From assembly GCA_017559905.1 (NCBI GenBank), contig JAFYQF010000015.1:62001-126000 (forward strand): a stretch of DNA of 64,000 nt, read 5' to 3'. Positions 41,791-49,727 of the stretch are shown one piece after another. The translations under genes and the position numbers were made by a program. The notes below the pieces were generated by a model. That model was given only the letters and a program-made list of their open reading frames with translations, did no database searches and had not been told where the DNA came from. Numbering within the stretch: position 1 is the stretch's first letter; each line of letters begins with the position of its first letter. Origin of the DNA: a bacterium. GTDB taxonomy: Bacteria > Cyanobacteriota > Vampirovibrionia > Gastranaerophilales > Gastranaerophilaceae.

Positions 41791-42711
41791 TTACCTATTT
41801 TTTAAGCCGTTATACCAATCTCTAGCAAACATTTCGCCCTTGCCTTCAGGTTTTACTTTTATAAGTAAAATGCTACCTTCTTTGCAAGCAATTTCAACAC
41901 CATCTTTGCTGGCTTTTGTAATTTGTCCGATGTTACCTGTGGAAGTTTGGTCTAGAACTTTAGTTTCTAAAACTTTTATAATTTTGCCATCGTGCATAAA
42001 GTATGCGCAAGGGAATTTGTATATCCCACGAACAAGATTGTGAATGCTTGTTGCTGGATTGTTCCAATCAATCAGCGTTTCTTCTTTAGTTAATTTATTT
42101 GCCATACAAACGCCATCTTCACCTTGAGGAGTTGGCGTAATTTCTTTTGAAACTAGGCCTTTTAGTGTCTTTTCAAGTAATTCAGGCGATAGGTCGCTAA
42201 TTTTTTCAAACAATTCTTCGCAATTCATTGTTTCAGAAATTTGAATTATTTCTTTCAAACAAACATCTCCGCAATCAAGTCCTAATTCTGTAATCATTGT
42301 GCAAATCCCTGTTTCTTTATCACCGTTGATGATTGCACGTTGGATAGGGTTTGCACCTCTGTATTTAGGAAGTAATGATGCGTGAAGATTTATTGTTTCG
42401 TATTTTGGAATGTCTAGTACTTCTTGTGATAAAATTTGCCCAAAAGCAAATGTTACAAAGAAATCAGGTTCAAGTTTCTTTAATTCTTCTTGAATATCGA
42501 ATTCTTTTCTAATTGATTTTGGTTGAAATACAGGTAAATCGTGTTTTAATGCGAATTCCTTAATCGGGGGCATAGTAATTTTATTTCCTCTCCCTGCAGG
42601 CTTGTCGGGTTGAGTAACTACCGCCATTATTTCTATTCCGTCACAATTGTATAAATATTCAAGTGATTTTACTGCTATCTTTGGTGTTCCAAAAAATACA
42701 ACCTTAATCAT
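41791..42711 (-). CDS. fmt: Methionyl-tRNA formyltransferase
   Basis: Formylates initiator Met-tRNA with 10-formyltetrahydrofolate; 306 residues. KVVFFGTPKIAVKSL opens the Rossmann domain, QPDKPAGRGNK is the loop region for tRNA recognition, NLHASLLPKYRGANP carries the catalytic Asn and His, and ELGLDCGDV the catalytic Asp region. A C-terminal OB-like domain (about 205-306) follows. It overlaps def by eight bases, the usual partner that later removes the formyl group. A second formyltransferase paralogue lies at 47271. Confidence 0.95.
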   Translation of the reverse strand: MIKVVFFGTPKIAVKSLEYLYNCDGIEIMAVVTQPDKPAGRGNKITMPPIKEFALKHDLPVFQPKSIRKEFDIQEELKKLEPDFFVTFAFGQILSQEVLDIPKYETINLHASLLPKYRGANPIQRAIINGDKETGICTMITELGLDCGDVCLKEIIQISETMNCEELFEKISDLSPELLEKTLKGLVSKEITPTPQGEDGVCMANKLTKEETLIDWNNPATSIHNLVRGIYKFPCAYFMHDGKIIKVLETKVLDQTSTGNIGQITKASKDGVEIACKEGSILLIKVKPEGKGEMFARDWYNGLKNR

Positions 42712-43279
42712 TTTTCTTTGTTTGCTCCAATTCTTCGTCTAATTCTGGTTCTGATACCAATTTTTCAGGATCAATTGGTGGTAAATTATATTTTGCAAGA
42801 ATTTCGTCTGTTTCAAATCTGTTAGAACAATGATCAATGAACAACACTCCGTTTAGGTGGTCGTTTTCGTGTTGAATTGCTCTAGCCAAAAGCGAACCGT
42901 CATGAGCTTCTAGTACAAATGGTCTTCCTTTATCATCAAGTGCTTTTACCATAACATATTTGTATCTTTTTACTTTTGAGTAGGCTTCAGGAAAACTTAA
43001 GCAACCTTCTTCACTTTCTATAGCACCTGATTTTTTAATAATTTTAGGGTTAATAAATACGATTGGGTTTAATGGTTCGTTGTTTGTTGATACATCTATT
43101 ACAAACACTCTTAAATTAACGCCAATCTGCGGTGCTGCAAGTCCAACTCCGTTTTGCGCATACATTGTATCTAATAAGTCTTGTATTAGGTCAGTAATTT
43201 TCTTTGAAACTTTGTGAACTTCTTTTGATGGTTCACGCAAAGTCTTCTCTCCGTATTTTAAAACTCTTTTTACAGCCAT
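42704..43279 (-). CDS. def: Peptide deformylase
   Basis: Metalloenzyme removing N-formyl groups from nascent proteins; 191 residues. The three motifs are complete: GVGLAAPQIG, EEGCLSFP (metal-binding Cys) and QHENDHLNG (two His ligands and catalytic Glu). An acidic C-terminal tail of about 25 residues, ending in EQTKKND, extends past the normal domain. GAGAGG precedes the ATG by five bases. It is followed by the overlapping fmt. Confidence 0.96.
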   Translation of the reverse strand: MAVKRVLKYGEKTLREPSKEVHKVSKKITDLIQDLLDTMYAQNGVGLAAPQIGVNLRVFVIDVSTNNEPLNPIVFINPKIIKKSGAIESEEGCLSFPEAYSKVKRYKYVMVKALDDKGRPFVLEAHDGSLLARAIQHENDHLNGVLFIDHCSNRFETDEILAKYNLPPIDPEKLVSEPELDEELEQTKKND

Positions 43280-43330
43280 TTTTACCTCTCTTTAGCAAAA
43301 GTATATTATTATTTTTCGAACTAGGCAATG

Positions 43331-45769
43331 TTAGAGAGGTGTTATCTCCGAAATTGCCGGATCAAGAAGTCTTCTAGTGTTAGCGAAAGTTATTGAATAT
43401 AATGTTTTGTCGCCATATTTAACCATTCTTTCAACAACGCCTTCTCCATATTTTGGGTGTGTAACGTGATCGCCCGGCTCAAATCTAACTGTTGTAGTTG
43501 GAGTTTTTGCTGCATATACAGGCAATTCTTCGCCGTCACCATTAGTGCCATTTTGAAGTGGTTCAAATTCTTCATCGCTTTCAAGAAGTTCTTCTTCATT
43601 CAAGCTTATATCGCCAATGAAGTTAAGATCATCTTCTGTTAAAGAATCGTCTTCAATTAGAGTGTCTTCTTCAATTTTGTTGTAGATAAATGCTTGGTCT
43701 ACTTCTCTTGCAACTTGTTCTATTAATTCATCATCATCTGACATTAAAGCTGCTGGCTCTTGAACTAAAGTGTTTTCGTAAGGTGTCACTTCTTCGTCAG
43801 GAGGAAGTTCTTCAAACATTGCTTCAACATCAGGCAAATCTTCATTGATTCTTTCATCAATTGTTGGGTCAGGAAGTGTTAAAACTTCGTCTTCTGTGAA
43901 AGCATCTTCATTTTCTGAAGATTCTTCTACAACTTCTGAATTTTCATATTTTTCAGAAAAATCTTCATTAGTGTCTTTTTCAATATAAGTTTCTTCGGTT
44001 TCAAGTGGTTCAAGGTTCTGTTCTTCAGAACTTATTGAAATATTGTCTATACGAATTTCTTGAGGAATGTCTCTAACAGGTTCTAGTTCAACCGTATCAA
44101 GTTTTTCAGAAGCATCTCTTACTGTGTTAAAACCATCGTTGTTTGAAGCTACTGCTTCAGACGCTTGCTGAAGCTTAGGCTCTAGAAAAAAACTATTAGT
44201 CAATGCCTCTTTGTCTTCTGAATTGTCGCCTTCTAAAGATGATTCGATGTCATTGTCGAGTTCTTTGTCAAAATCATCTTCTTCAGATATTTCATCCAAA
44301 GGTTCTTCTTCTTTCAATGCTGAAAAATCTTCTTCTTCTGTTTTAACTCTTTCTACATCATCTGACAAATCAGTATAAGTGTCTTCATCTTCTGTAAAGT
44401 CAGGTTTTACTTCAGGTAAAGGTGTAACTACATTGCTGTCATTATCATCCTCTGTAGCTTGAAGTTGTTCCTCTACTATAGGTTCTTCAATTGCTTCCGA
44501 AATCTCAACTTCTTCTTGTACTGGTTCAAGAGGTTCGTCCATAGTTATCTTGATAGGTTCTTCTTTCTTGATAACTAGTGGTGAAAGTTCAACTATCAAA
44601 GGTATTCTTTGAGTTGCTCTACCCCAAACGATAAATTCGTCATGATTTAATTTTGTTAAATAAGTGTTGTAAGAAGCAAAATCGTGACGAGTTGTTTCTG
44701 GTACAAACAATATCAAGTTATCTGCTTGTTCTTTTAACTCGTAAACAAATTTGTAATTGTGGTTACAAATAAGGTTTGTGTATACAGAAGTTTCGTTCAA
44801 TATTGTTTTTAAAAGTTTTTTATCACTGTTGTCATCGTTGATTTTAACAAATGTTGTGATAGGTGCACCCATTTCTTCAAGAACTGTGTATACATAAGTA
44901 ATAATTTCTTTTTGAAGTTTTGGTTCAGTTTTTGAAATGTCAAGTATAACAGTGTAGTTGTCTTTGATATATTCTTTTAAACTTGTGATTTCATATTTTG
45001 ATTCAGCAAAAACTTTTTCTTCTTTGTATTTTAAAAGTTTGTTTTTCAATATTGCAAGTTCAGGAATATTTGATTCTTTGTATTGTTGTTCAACAACATT
45101 TATGAAAGTTTCAAATGGAATGAATTTGTCTGGGATTGTTCTTGTGTATTCTTGAACTTCTAAAAATATATCTTGAATAATTGCTTTGCTTGCAGCATCA
45201 ATGTCTTTTAAATCATTGCCATAAATGAAGTTGATGCTTTCAAAGTTTAATGGCATTCTGAAATTTTCACCAAATACAAATCTTTTTTCGGCTTTGTATT
45301 TTCCGTCGATGTCAAATATAACCGAACTTTCTGCATTGTTTTCTAATTGTTTTGCAAAGTTCATAACGATAGTTTTTGTATTTTTAGCACTATCTGAACA
45401 GATTAGAAGATTGTCACGAAGTAAAGAAATGTCTACATTAATCATAAAATCTTGTTGTGCTAGGTTGCCCAACTTAACCGGATTTTCAGAAGGCAAAATG
45501 TCTAACAAATCTGCTGGAGGTAGTAATGAAGCTTCAGCTTCAAGTGCAGGTATTGTTCCATCATAGTTTTTAACAATACCTTCTTCATTGAATGTAAACA
45601 CTAATCTTGCAATAGCATAGCTCATTCCGTTATCGGCTTTAAGGCTGACTATTTGACCTACGTATGGTGTTTTTTCGTCTTCTATTACTACAAATCCACC
45701 AAGGATTAATTTGCTTCCGTTTTCATTTGATATTTTAACTAAATTATTCTTTACTTCCAGTACTTTCAT
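43331..45769 (-). CDS. Degenerate HerA-like ATPase with long acidic linker and CarD/UvrD-tail-like domain
   Basis: 812 residues. Residues 1-85 look like a small beta-barrel (HAS-barrel type). Residues about 105-397 resemble a HerA/FtsK-type ATPase core: ICSDSAKNTKT (123-133) stands where a P-loop would be but lacks its glycines, VIFDIDGK (150-157) resembles Walker B, and VWGRATQRIP resembles the HerA C-terminal part. Residues about 400-745 are a very acidic, Glu/Asp/Ser-rich, probably disordered linker. The last ~50 residues (FEPGDHVTHPKYGEGVVERM) resemble the small barrel at the end of UvrD/PcrA or in CarD, an RNA-polymerase- or DNA-associated fold. Function unknown; a nucleic-acid or transcription role is inference. 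GAGGAA precedes the ATG. Confidence 0.6.
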   Translation of the reverse strand: MKVLEVKNNLVKISNENGSKLILGGFVVIEDEKTPYVGQIVSLKADNGMSYAIARLVFTFNEEGIVKNYDGTIPALEAEASLLPPADLLDILPSENPVKLGNLAQQDFMINVDISLLRDNLLICSDSAKNTKTIVMNFAKQLENNAESSVIFDIDGKYKAEKRFVFGENFRMPLNFESINFIYGNDLKDIDAASKAIIQDIFLEVQEYTRTIPDKFIPFETFINVVEQQYKESNIPELAILKNKLLKYKEEKVFAESKYEITSLKEYIKDNYTVILDISKTEPKLQKEIITYVYTVLEEMGAPITTFVKINDDNSDKKLLKTILNETSVYTNLICNHNYKFVYELKEQADNLILFVPETTRHDFASYNTYLTKLNHDEFIVWGRATQRIPLIVELSPLVIKKEEPIKITMDEPLEPVQEEVEISEAIEEPIVEEQLQATEDDNDSNVVTPLPEVKPDFTEDEDTYTDLSDDVERVKTEEEDFSALKEEEPLDEISEEDDFDKELDNDIESSLEGDNSEDKEALTNSFFLEPKLQQASEAVASNNDGFNTVRDASEKLDTVELEPVRDIPQEIRIDNISISSEEQNLEPLETEETYIEKDTNEDFSEKYENSEVVEESSENEDAFTEDEVLTLPDPTIDERINEDLPDVEAMFEELPPDEEVTPYENTLVQEPAALMSDDDELIEQVAREVDQAFIYNKIEEDTLIEDDSLTEDDLNFIGDISLNEEELLESDEEFEPLQNGTNGDGEELPVYAAKTPTTTVRFEPGDHVTHPKYGEGVVERMVKYGDKTLYSITFANTRRLLDPAISEITPL

Positions 45770-45827
45770 TTAAAAAATTCCTCTTTTACCTGATGATACC
45801 ATGAACATGCCTGTATTTCTAAAAACG

Positions 45828-46427
45828 TTAAGCATCTGAAACATTTTTTAAATCAAGTAAATAATTGTAAATATCTATTGTATTCATACATATTTTTAAT
45901 TCACGTTTTGCAAGGCTCTTGATTGTTTCTTTGTAACATCTCAAAAGAGCCATATTCAAGCCGTTAGGCGTGTTTAATATCTCTAAAATTTCGTTTCTGT
46001 ATTCTTCATCTCTTGTGTTGGGTTCGATTTTGTCTGCAAGGAAAATGATTTTTTCAAATTCGCTCATTTCGATTCTGCCAAGAGTATGCCATCTTATTGC
46101 TGATAATATTTCTTTGTCTTCAACGCCGAAATCTTTTTTTGCAATAAATGCACTGACTGGAGCATGTAGCGTTTTGTAATTTAGCATTTCGCAAGGGTTT
46201 ACTTCTAAATTCGCATCAATAATTTCTTTTAGTTTTTCGTTAGAAAAACATTTTGCACAGTCGTGCAATAGCCCTGCGATATAAGCTTTTTCTTCATCTA
46301 GCTTGAATTTTCGAGCAAGCTCTTTCGCACAATTTGCTGTTCCTATTGAGTGAATAAACCTGTTTTCACTTAAGTTTTGTTTTAGCCAATCAAGTATTTC
46401 TTTTTCGTTAGTTTTTGTATAAATCAT
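45828..46427 (-). CDS. yqeK: HD-domain hydrolase YqeK
   Basis: Predicted symmetrical Ap4A hydrolase of the YqeK family, cleaving dinucleoside tetraphosphates; 199 residues from ATG 46427 (a TTG six bases upstream is possible). RFIHSIGTANCAKELARKF gives the first His, AGLLHDCAK the HD pair, and KTLHAPVSAFIAKKDFG plus IRWHTLGR the further His ligands. It overlaps nadD by about 20 bases, as in the widespread nadD-yqeK pair. The usual third gene, rsfS, is not next; the HerA-like gene is. Confidence 0.92.
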   Translation of the reverse strand: MIYTKTNEKEILDWLKQNLSENRFIHSIGTANCAKELARKFKLDEEKAYIAGLLHDCAKCFSNEKLKEIIDANLEVNPCEMLNYKTLHAPVSAFIAKKDFGVEDKEILSAIRWHTLGRIEMSEFEKIIFLADKIEPNTRDEEYRNEILEILNTPNGLNMALLRCYKETIKSLAKRELKICMNTIDIYNYLLDLKNVSDA

Positions 46428-46998
46428 TTTCAATAATATACCTTTCTATATTAGCAGGCTCGAGGTCTGTTATTGTTTTGCCGTTTTTAATTCTCTCTCT
46501 TATGTCAGTTGAAGATATGTCATTGAATTGCATTTGTGCAAAATCAAAATCATATCCTTTTTCTTTCATGTATTCATAATTCTCTTGTTTAAATTCATTT
46601 TCTCTTGCAAATACTATAAACTTTACTATTTTTCGGAGCTTTTCGCTCTCATACCAAGTATCCAAATTTTTGAAAGCATCTGTTCCTATAACAAAATTTA
46701 TTTTTTCATCTAAATCAAATTCTTTGTACAGTTCAAGCACGGTTAGATAAGAATAAGATTTTCCCCCTAATCGGAATTCTATATCTGAAACCTCAAAGTG
46801 TGGGTTTAACTCCGTCGCAAGTTTAACCATTTCGTATCTGTGTTTTGTTAATTTCGGATTATTCTCTTTTTGTGGCGGAACAAATGCAGGAATGAAAAGT
46901 AGTTTTTCTACTTGGAACGTTTTTATAATATGTTCTGCCATATAAATATGCCCATTGTGTATTGGGTTGAATGTTCCTGAAAAAATGCAAAGTCTCAT
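46408..46998 (-). CDS. nadD: Nicotinate-nucleotide adenylyltransferase
   Basis: Adenylates nicotinate mononucleotide in NAD synthesis; 196 residues. CIFSGTFNPIHNGH is the nucleotidyltransferase G-x-F-x-P-x-H-x-G-H motif, FIPAFVPPQKENN is the NadD-specific loop, VIGTDAFKNLDTWYES the central signature and ISSTDIRERI the C-terminal phosphate-binding motif. There is no ribosome binding site; an extended -10 TGATATAAT ends six bases before the ATG with TTTACT 16 bases further up, so the mRNA is probably leaderless. Confidence 0.95.
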   Translation of the reverse strand: MRLCIFSGTFNPIHNGHIYMAEHIIKTFQVEKLLFIPAFVPPQKENNPKLTKHRYEMVKLATELNPHFEVSDIEFRLGGKSYSYLTVLELYKEFDLDEKINFVIGTDAFKNLDTWYESEKLRKIVKFIVFARENEFKQENYEYMKEKGYDFDFAQMQFNDISSTDIRERIKNGKTITDLEPANIERYIIENDLYKN

Positions 46999-47004
46999 AA
47001 TTAG

Positions 47005-47032
47005 ATTATATCATTATTTTAGTTTTAGTAAA
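47005..47032 (-). promoter_or_regulatory. nadD promoter (leaderless geometry)
   Basis: TTTACT, 16 bases, TATAAT with an extended TG-A element; six bases then separate the -10 box from the nadD ATG. Confidence 0.7.
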
Positions 47033-47037
47033 TATTT

Positions 47038-47069
47038 AAAAAGCACAATCCTATTGAATTGTGCTTTTA
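47038..47069 (-). terminator. Terminator of the structured ncRNA
   Basis: Twelve-base stem around GCACAAT/ATTGTGC with A and T runs, placed directly after the closing stem of the RNA and before the nadD promoter. Confidence 0.85.
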
Positions 47070-47231
47070 GTACGAATGTGATTTTGTTACCTGCTGATCT
47101 CGCAGGTGGGTGAGCGCCTTGACTAATCCGTTTCCCACTGGCGATAAAATCGGTGGGTATACTTCAATGCCATTGAGAGTCAACTCTCCCTATTAATAAA
47201 AATGTAGGAACAAAATTGAACATCCGTACAT
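47070..47231 (-). ncRNA. ssrS: Structured non-coding RNA, probably 6S RNA
   Basis: A rod-like RNA with its own promoter and terminator. The two ends pair over ten bases without a mismatch except G-U (47220-47229 with 47070-47079), then eight more pairs (ATTTTGTT with AACAAAAT) after a small internal loop. A hairpin ACCTGC/GCAGGT lies on the 3' side just inside this stem, next to a single-stranded 5' strand, and an apical arm follows. A long closing stem, a large central bubble with a 3'-side hairpin and a transcript of about 195 bases including the terminator fit 6S RNA, which mimics an open promoter and binds RNA polymerase. I could not align it to a known 6S sequence, so the family is an inference; the structure itself is well supported. 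Confidence 0.55.
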
Positions 47232-47238
47232 TTATTTT

Positions 47239-47266
47239 ATTATAGCATATTTTTTTAACTGTGCAA
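47239..47266 (-). promoter_or_regulatory. Promoter of the structured ncRNA
   Basis: TTGCAC, 16 bases, then consensus TATAAT; the expected start lies at about 47232, at the first base of the closing stem. Confidence 0.65.
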
Positions 47267-47270
47267 TAGG

Positions 47271-48218
47271 TTAGATTTCTATTTTGTTTAAATATTTTTT
47301 AGTGAATGGTTTTTTGAAAATTCCGTATACTTTTAGTTTGTCAGCTTTGATTGCTCGTCCATCTTTGCAGATTATAGTGAGTGAATTTGTTGTTACATCT
47401 TTGTCTACAATTTTGCCTGGAACTTTTCTGTAATTGTGGTTGTTTATTATTTTGAAATTGTATGGGTTGACGGTGTAAAATTCGTTGCCTACCGTTATAT
47501 AACAAGGAAGCCAAGGGTGAAATGCTCTTACGATTGCTGATAATTCTTCTGCCGTTTTTGTTTCAAAGTTTAGCATTTTTAATTCTTCGTTCAAATGCCC
47601 AAAATAGCTTGCTTTTGACTCATTTTGTTGTATCGGGATAATTATTTCTTCTTGTATTCTCTCTAAAAACTCTGTAATCAAGCTTTTCGCTGTTGTTAAG
47701 GTTCTTTCACGTAATTCTTTTCCGGTGTCATTAGAAAGTACGTCAACCTCTTTTTGTAACAGAATTGCTCCAGTATCAAGGTTTTCGTCCATTAAATGCA
47801 GTGTGACTCCACTTTTCTTTTCCCCTCTGATTATAACTTGAGAATAAGGGTTTGGTCCTCTGTATCTTGGTAAAAGTGATGGGTGAATGTTTACCGTTCC
47901 TATTTTTGGCATAGAAAATGTTTCTTTGTGGATTTTTTCTCGCCAAGTGCCGACAAGCATAATATCAATATTACTTTTTAATAGGTATTTTCTGAAATCG
48001 TCACTGTTTGCGGATTTACATTTGATTTCAGGGAGTTTGTGTTGCTTTATTAATGTTAAATCGTGCGAAGTCTTGAATAAATCGTGAAAAAATAATTTTA
48101 ATGGTGATAGTGTGTTTCTTTCATAACGCATAACACCCGCAATCTCAACGTTAGCTTCAATTGCGCATTCAATCATGTGTGCTAAAAGTTCACCTTTACC
48201 TATTAAAATAACTTTCAT
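47271..48218 (-). CDS. Second formyltransferase, Fmt/ArnA-like
   Basis: 315 residues with the formyltransferase fold. KVILIGKGELLAHMIECA opens the Rossmann domain; NIHPSLLPRYRGPNP contains the catalytic Asn and His; MDENLDTGAILLQ contains the catalytic Asp. A C-terminal domain (about 215-315) differs from that of the true Fmt at 41791. The loop that contacts tRNA in Fmt (R-G-x-K) is missing, which suggests a sugar-nucleotide or other small amine as acceptor rather than Met-tRNA. Formyl sugars occur in surface polysaccharides, but the polysaccharide cluster is 10 kb away. It starts six bases after smpB and is probably co-transcribed with it. Confidence 0.82.
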   Translation of the reverse strand: MKVILIGKGELLAHMIECAIEANVEIAGVMRYERNTLSPLKLFFHDLFKTSHDLTLIKQHKLPEIKCKSANSDDFRKYLLKSNIDIMLVGTWREKIHKETFSMPKIGTVNIHPSLLPRYRGPNPYSQVIIRGEKKSGVTLHLMDENLDTGAILLQKEVDVLSNDTGKELRERTLTTAKSLITEFLERIQEEIIIPIQQNESKASYFGHLNEELKMLNFETKTAEELSAIVRAFHPWLPCYITVGNEFYTVNPYNFKIINNHNYRKVPGKIVDKDVTTNSLTIICKDGRAIKADKLKVYGIFKKPFTKKYLNKIEI

Positions 48219-48224
48219 ACTGTT

Positions 48225-48677
48225 TTAATATCTGATTTTGGATGCTCTGTCCATTTCTCTTTTGTGGTCTTTTTTAGCGATGTCATCACGTTTGTCGTAT
48301 AGTTTTTTACCTTTTGCAAGCCCTATTTCAAGCTTTGCAAATCCGTGCGATAAAAATAGCTCTAGTGGAATTATTGAATATCCGTCTTTTTTTACTTTTG
48401 AGTGCATTTTAAGAATTTCTTTTTTTGTTAAAAGAAGCTTTCTTGTGCGCTCTGCGTCGTGATTAAATCTGTTACCTTGTTCGTATGGTGAAATGTGACA
48501 GTTATATAAGAATATTTCATTATCTTCAATTTTACAGAAACTATCTTTTAGGTTAATTGCGTTTTTTCGGATTGATTTAATTTCGGTTCCAGTTAGCACA
48601 ATACCTGCTACATATTTATCAAAAATTGTGTAGTCGTGGAATGCTTTTCTGTTTGTTGTGATAACTTTTTTGTCCAT
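48225..48677 (-). CDS. smpB: SsrA-binding protein SmpB
   Basis: Partner of tmRNA in rescue of stalled ribosomes; 150 residues. NRKAFHDYTIFDKYVAGIVLTGTEIKS is the typical start, then NLKDSFCKIEDNEIFLYNCHISPYEQGN, and LGLAKGKKLYDKRDD-like sequence before the basic C-terminal tail (KKDHKREMDRASKIRY) that enters the mRNA channel. The conserved G-L-A-K-G-K-K-x-Y-D-K-R segment is intact. No usable ribosome binding site; TGATATAAT ends six bases before the ATG. The tmRNA gene itself is not in the window. Confidence 0.96.
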   Translation of the reverse strand: MDKKVITTNRKAFHDYTIFDKYVAGIVLTGTEIKSIRKNAINLKDSFCKIEDNEIFLYNCHISPYEQGNRFNHDAERTRKLLLTKKEILKMHSKVKKDGYSIIPLELFLSHGFAKLEIGLAKGKKLYDKRDDIAKKDHKREMDRASKIRY

Positions 48678-48683
48678 AGCCCT

Positions 48684-48692
48684 ATTATATCA
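48684..48692 (-). promoter_or_regulatory. Extended -10 promoter of smpB (leaderless geometry)
   Basis: TG-A-TATAAT on the minus strand, followed by six bases and the ATG. No good -35 box, as expected for an extended -10 promoter. Confidence 0.55.
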
Positions 48693-48704
48693 TAAAATTA
48701 AAGT

Positions 48705-49667
48705 TTAGTCTTCGTAAAGAAAACATTTTACGGAATGGTTATCATTAAATATTGTTTCATTCGGATTGGTTTCAGAACATTTTGACATACAATGAGAACA
48801 ACGGGTATGGAATTTACATCCTTTTGGTAGCTCCGTTGGTGATGGCAGGTCGCCTTTTAATATTATTTTTTCGGTTTTGTTGTTTAAATCAGGTACGGAG
48901 CTTAATAGTGCTTTTGTGTATGGGTGCTTAGGGTTGTTGAAAATTTCTTCAACATTGCCTATTTCAATGATTTCGCCCAAGTACATTATTGCAACTCTAT
49001 CTGCTAAATACTTTATTACGCCCATATCGTGAGTTATTAACATAAAAGTTAAGTTGAAGTTGTCTCTTAATTCTTTTAATAAGTTTATGATTTGTGCTTG
49101 GATACTAACATCTAAAGCGCTAACAGGCTCATCTGCTAAAATGAATTCTGGACTTAAAACTAATGCTCTTGCGATAGCTATTCTTTGTCTTTGCCCTCCT
49201 GAAAATTCGTGTGGATATAGTGATAGACAATCTTTATCAAGTCCTACTTTCGAAATAGTTTCTTCTATAATTTTGTCGATTTCTGAATTTGATAGTGTTG
49301 TATTAATCTTTAGTGGTTCTTTTAACGTGTCATAAATTTTCATTTTAGGGTCAAGGCTAGAGTATGGGTTTTGAAAAATCATCTGTACATGTTTTCTAAA
49401 TTCTTTAAGTTCAGTTGAAGACATTTTAAGCATGTCTTTCTCTTTAAAAAGTATTTCGCCTTGAATTGGTTCTTCTAATTTGATTATTGCTTTTGCAAGT
49501 GTTGATTTCCCGCAACCAGATTCTCCTGCAATCGCAAGAATTTCTCCACGTTTGATGTCTAAAGATATGCCATTTACGGCTTTGACAACCTGTCTACCGC
49601 CAAGAACGCCCTTGCTGGTTTCGTATTGAACTTGAAGATTCTTTATTTCAATAATGTTATTACCCAT
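48705..49667 (-). CDS. Oligopeptide/dipeptide ABC transporter ATP-binding protein (OppF/DppF type)
   Basis: 320 residues. Walker A GESGCGKST, Q-loop IFQNPYSSLDP, signature FSGGQRQR, Walker B FILADEPVSALDV and the switch His in LITHDMG. The C-terminal extension HPYTKALLSSVPDL and the cysteine cluster FHTRCSHCMSKC are specific for the oligopeptide/nickel subfamily, where the cysteines may bind an iron-sulfur cluster. It would energise uptake of peptides or nickel with a second ATPase, two permeases and a binding protein, none of which is in this window, so it is an orphan here. No clear ribosome binding site. Confidence 0.92.
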   Translation of the reverse strand: MGNNIIEIKNLQVQYETSKGVLGGRQVVKAVNGISLDIKRGEILAIAGESGCGKSTLAKAIIKLEEPIQGEILFKEKDMLKMSSTELKEFRKHVQMIFQNPYSSLDPKMKIYDTLKEPLKINTTLSNSEIDKIIEETISKVGLDKDCLSLYPHEFSGGQRQRIAIARALVLSPEFILADEPVSALDVSIQAQIINLLKELRDNFNLTFMLITHDMGVIKYLADRVAIMYLGEIIEIGNVEEIFNNPKHPYTKALLSSVPDLNNKTEKIILKGDLPSPTELPKGCKFHTRCSHCMSKCSETNPNETIFNDNHSVKCFLYED

Positions 49668-49727
49668 AGAAAGAGTTTAGCTTATTTTTCTATATAATGC
49701 AATTGCTTGGCGGGTAATTTATGATAT

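Noticed and set aside
47038-47231. Riboswitch or T-box controlling nadD
   Set aside because: The structured RNA has its own promoter and terminator and nadD has a separate promoter after it; the T-box consensus is absent.
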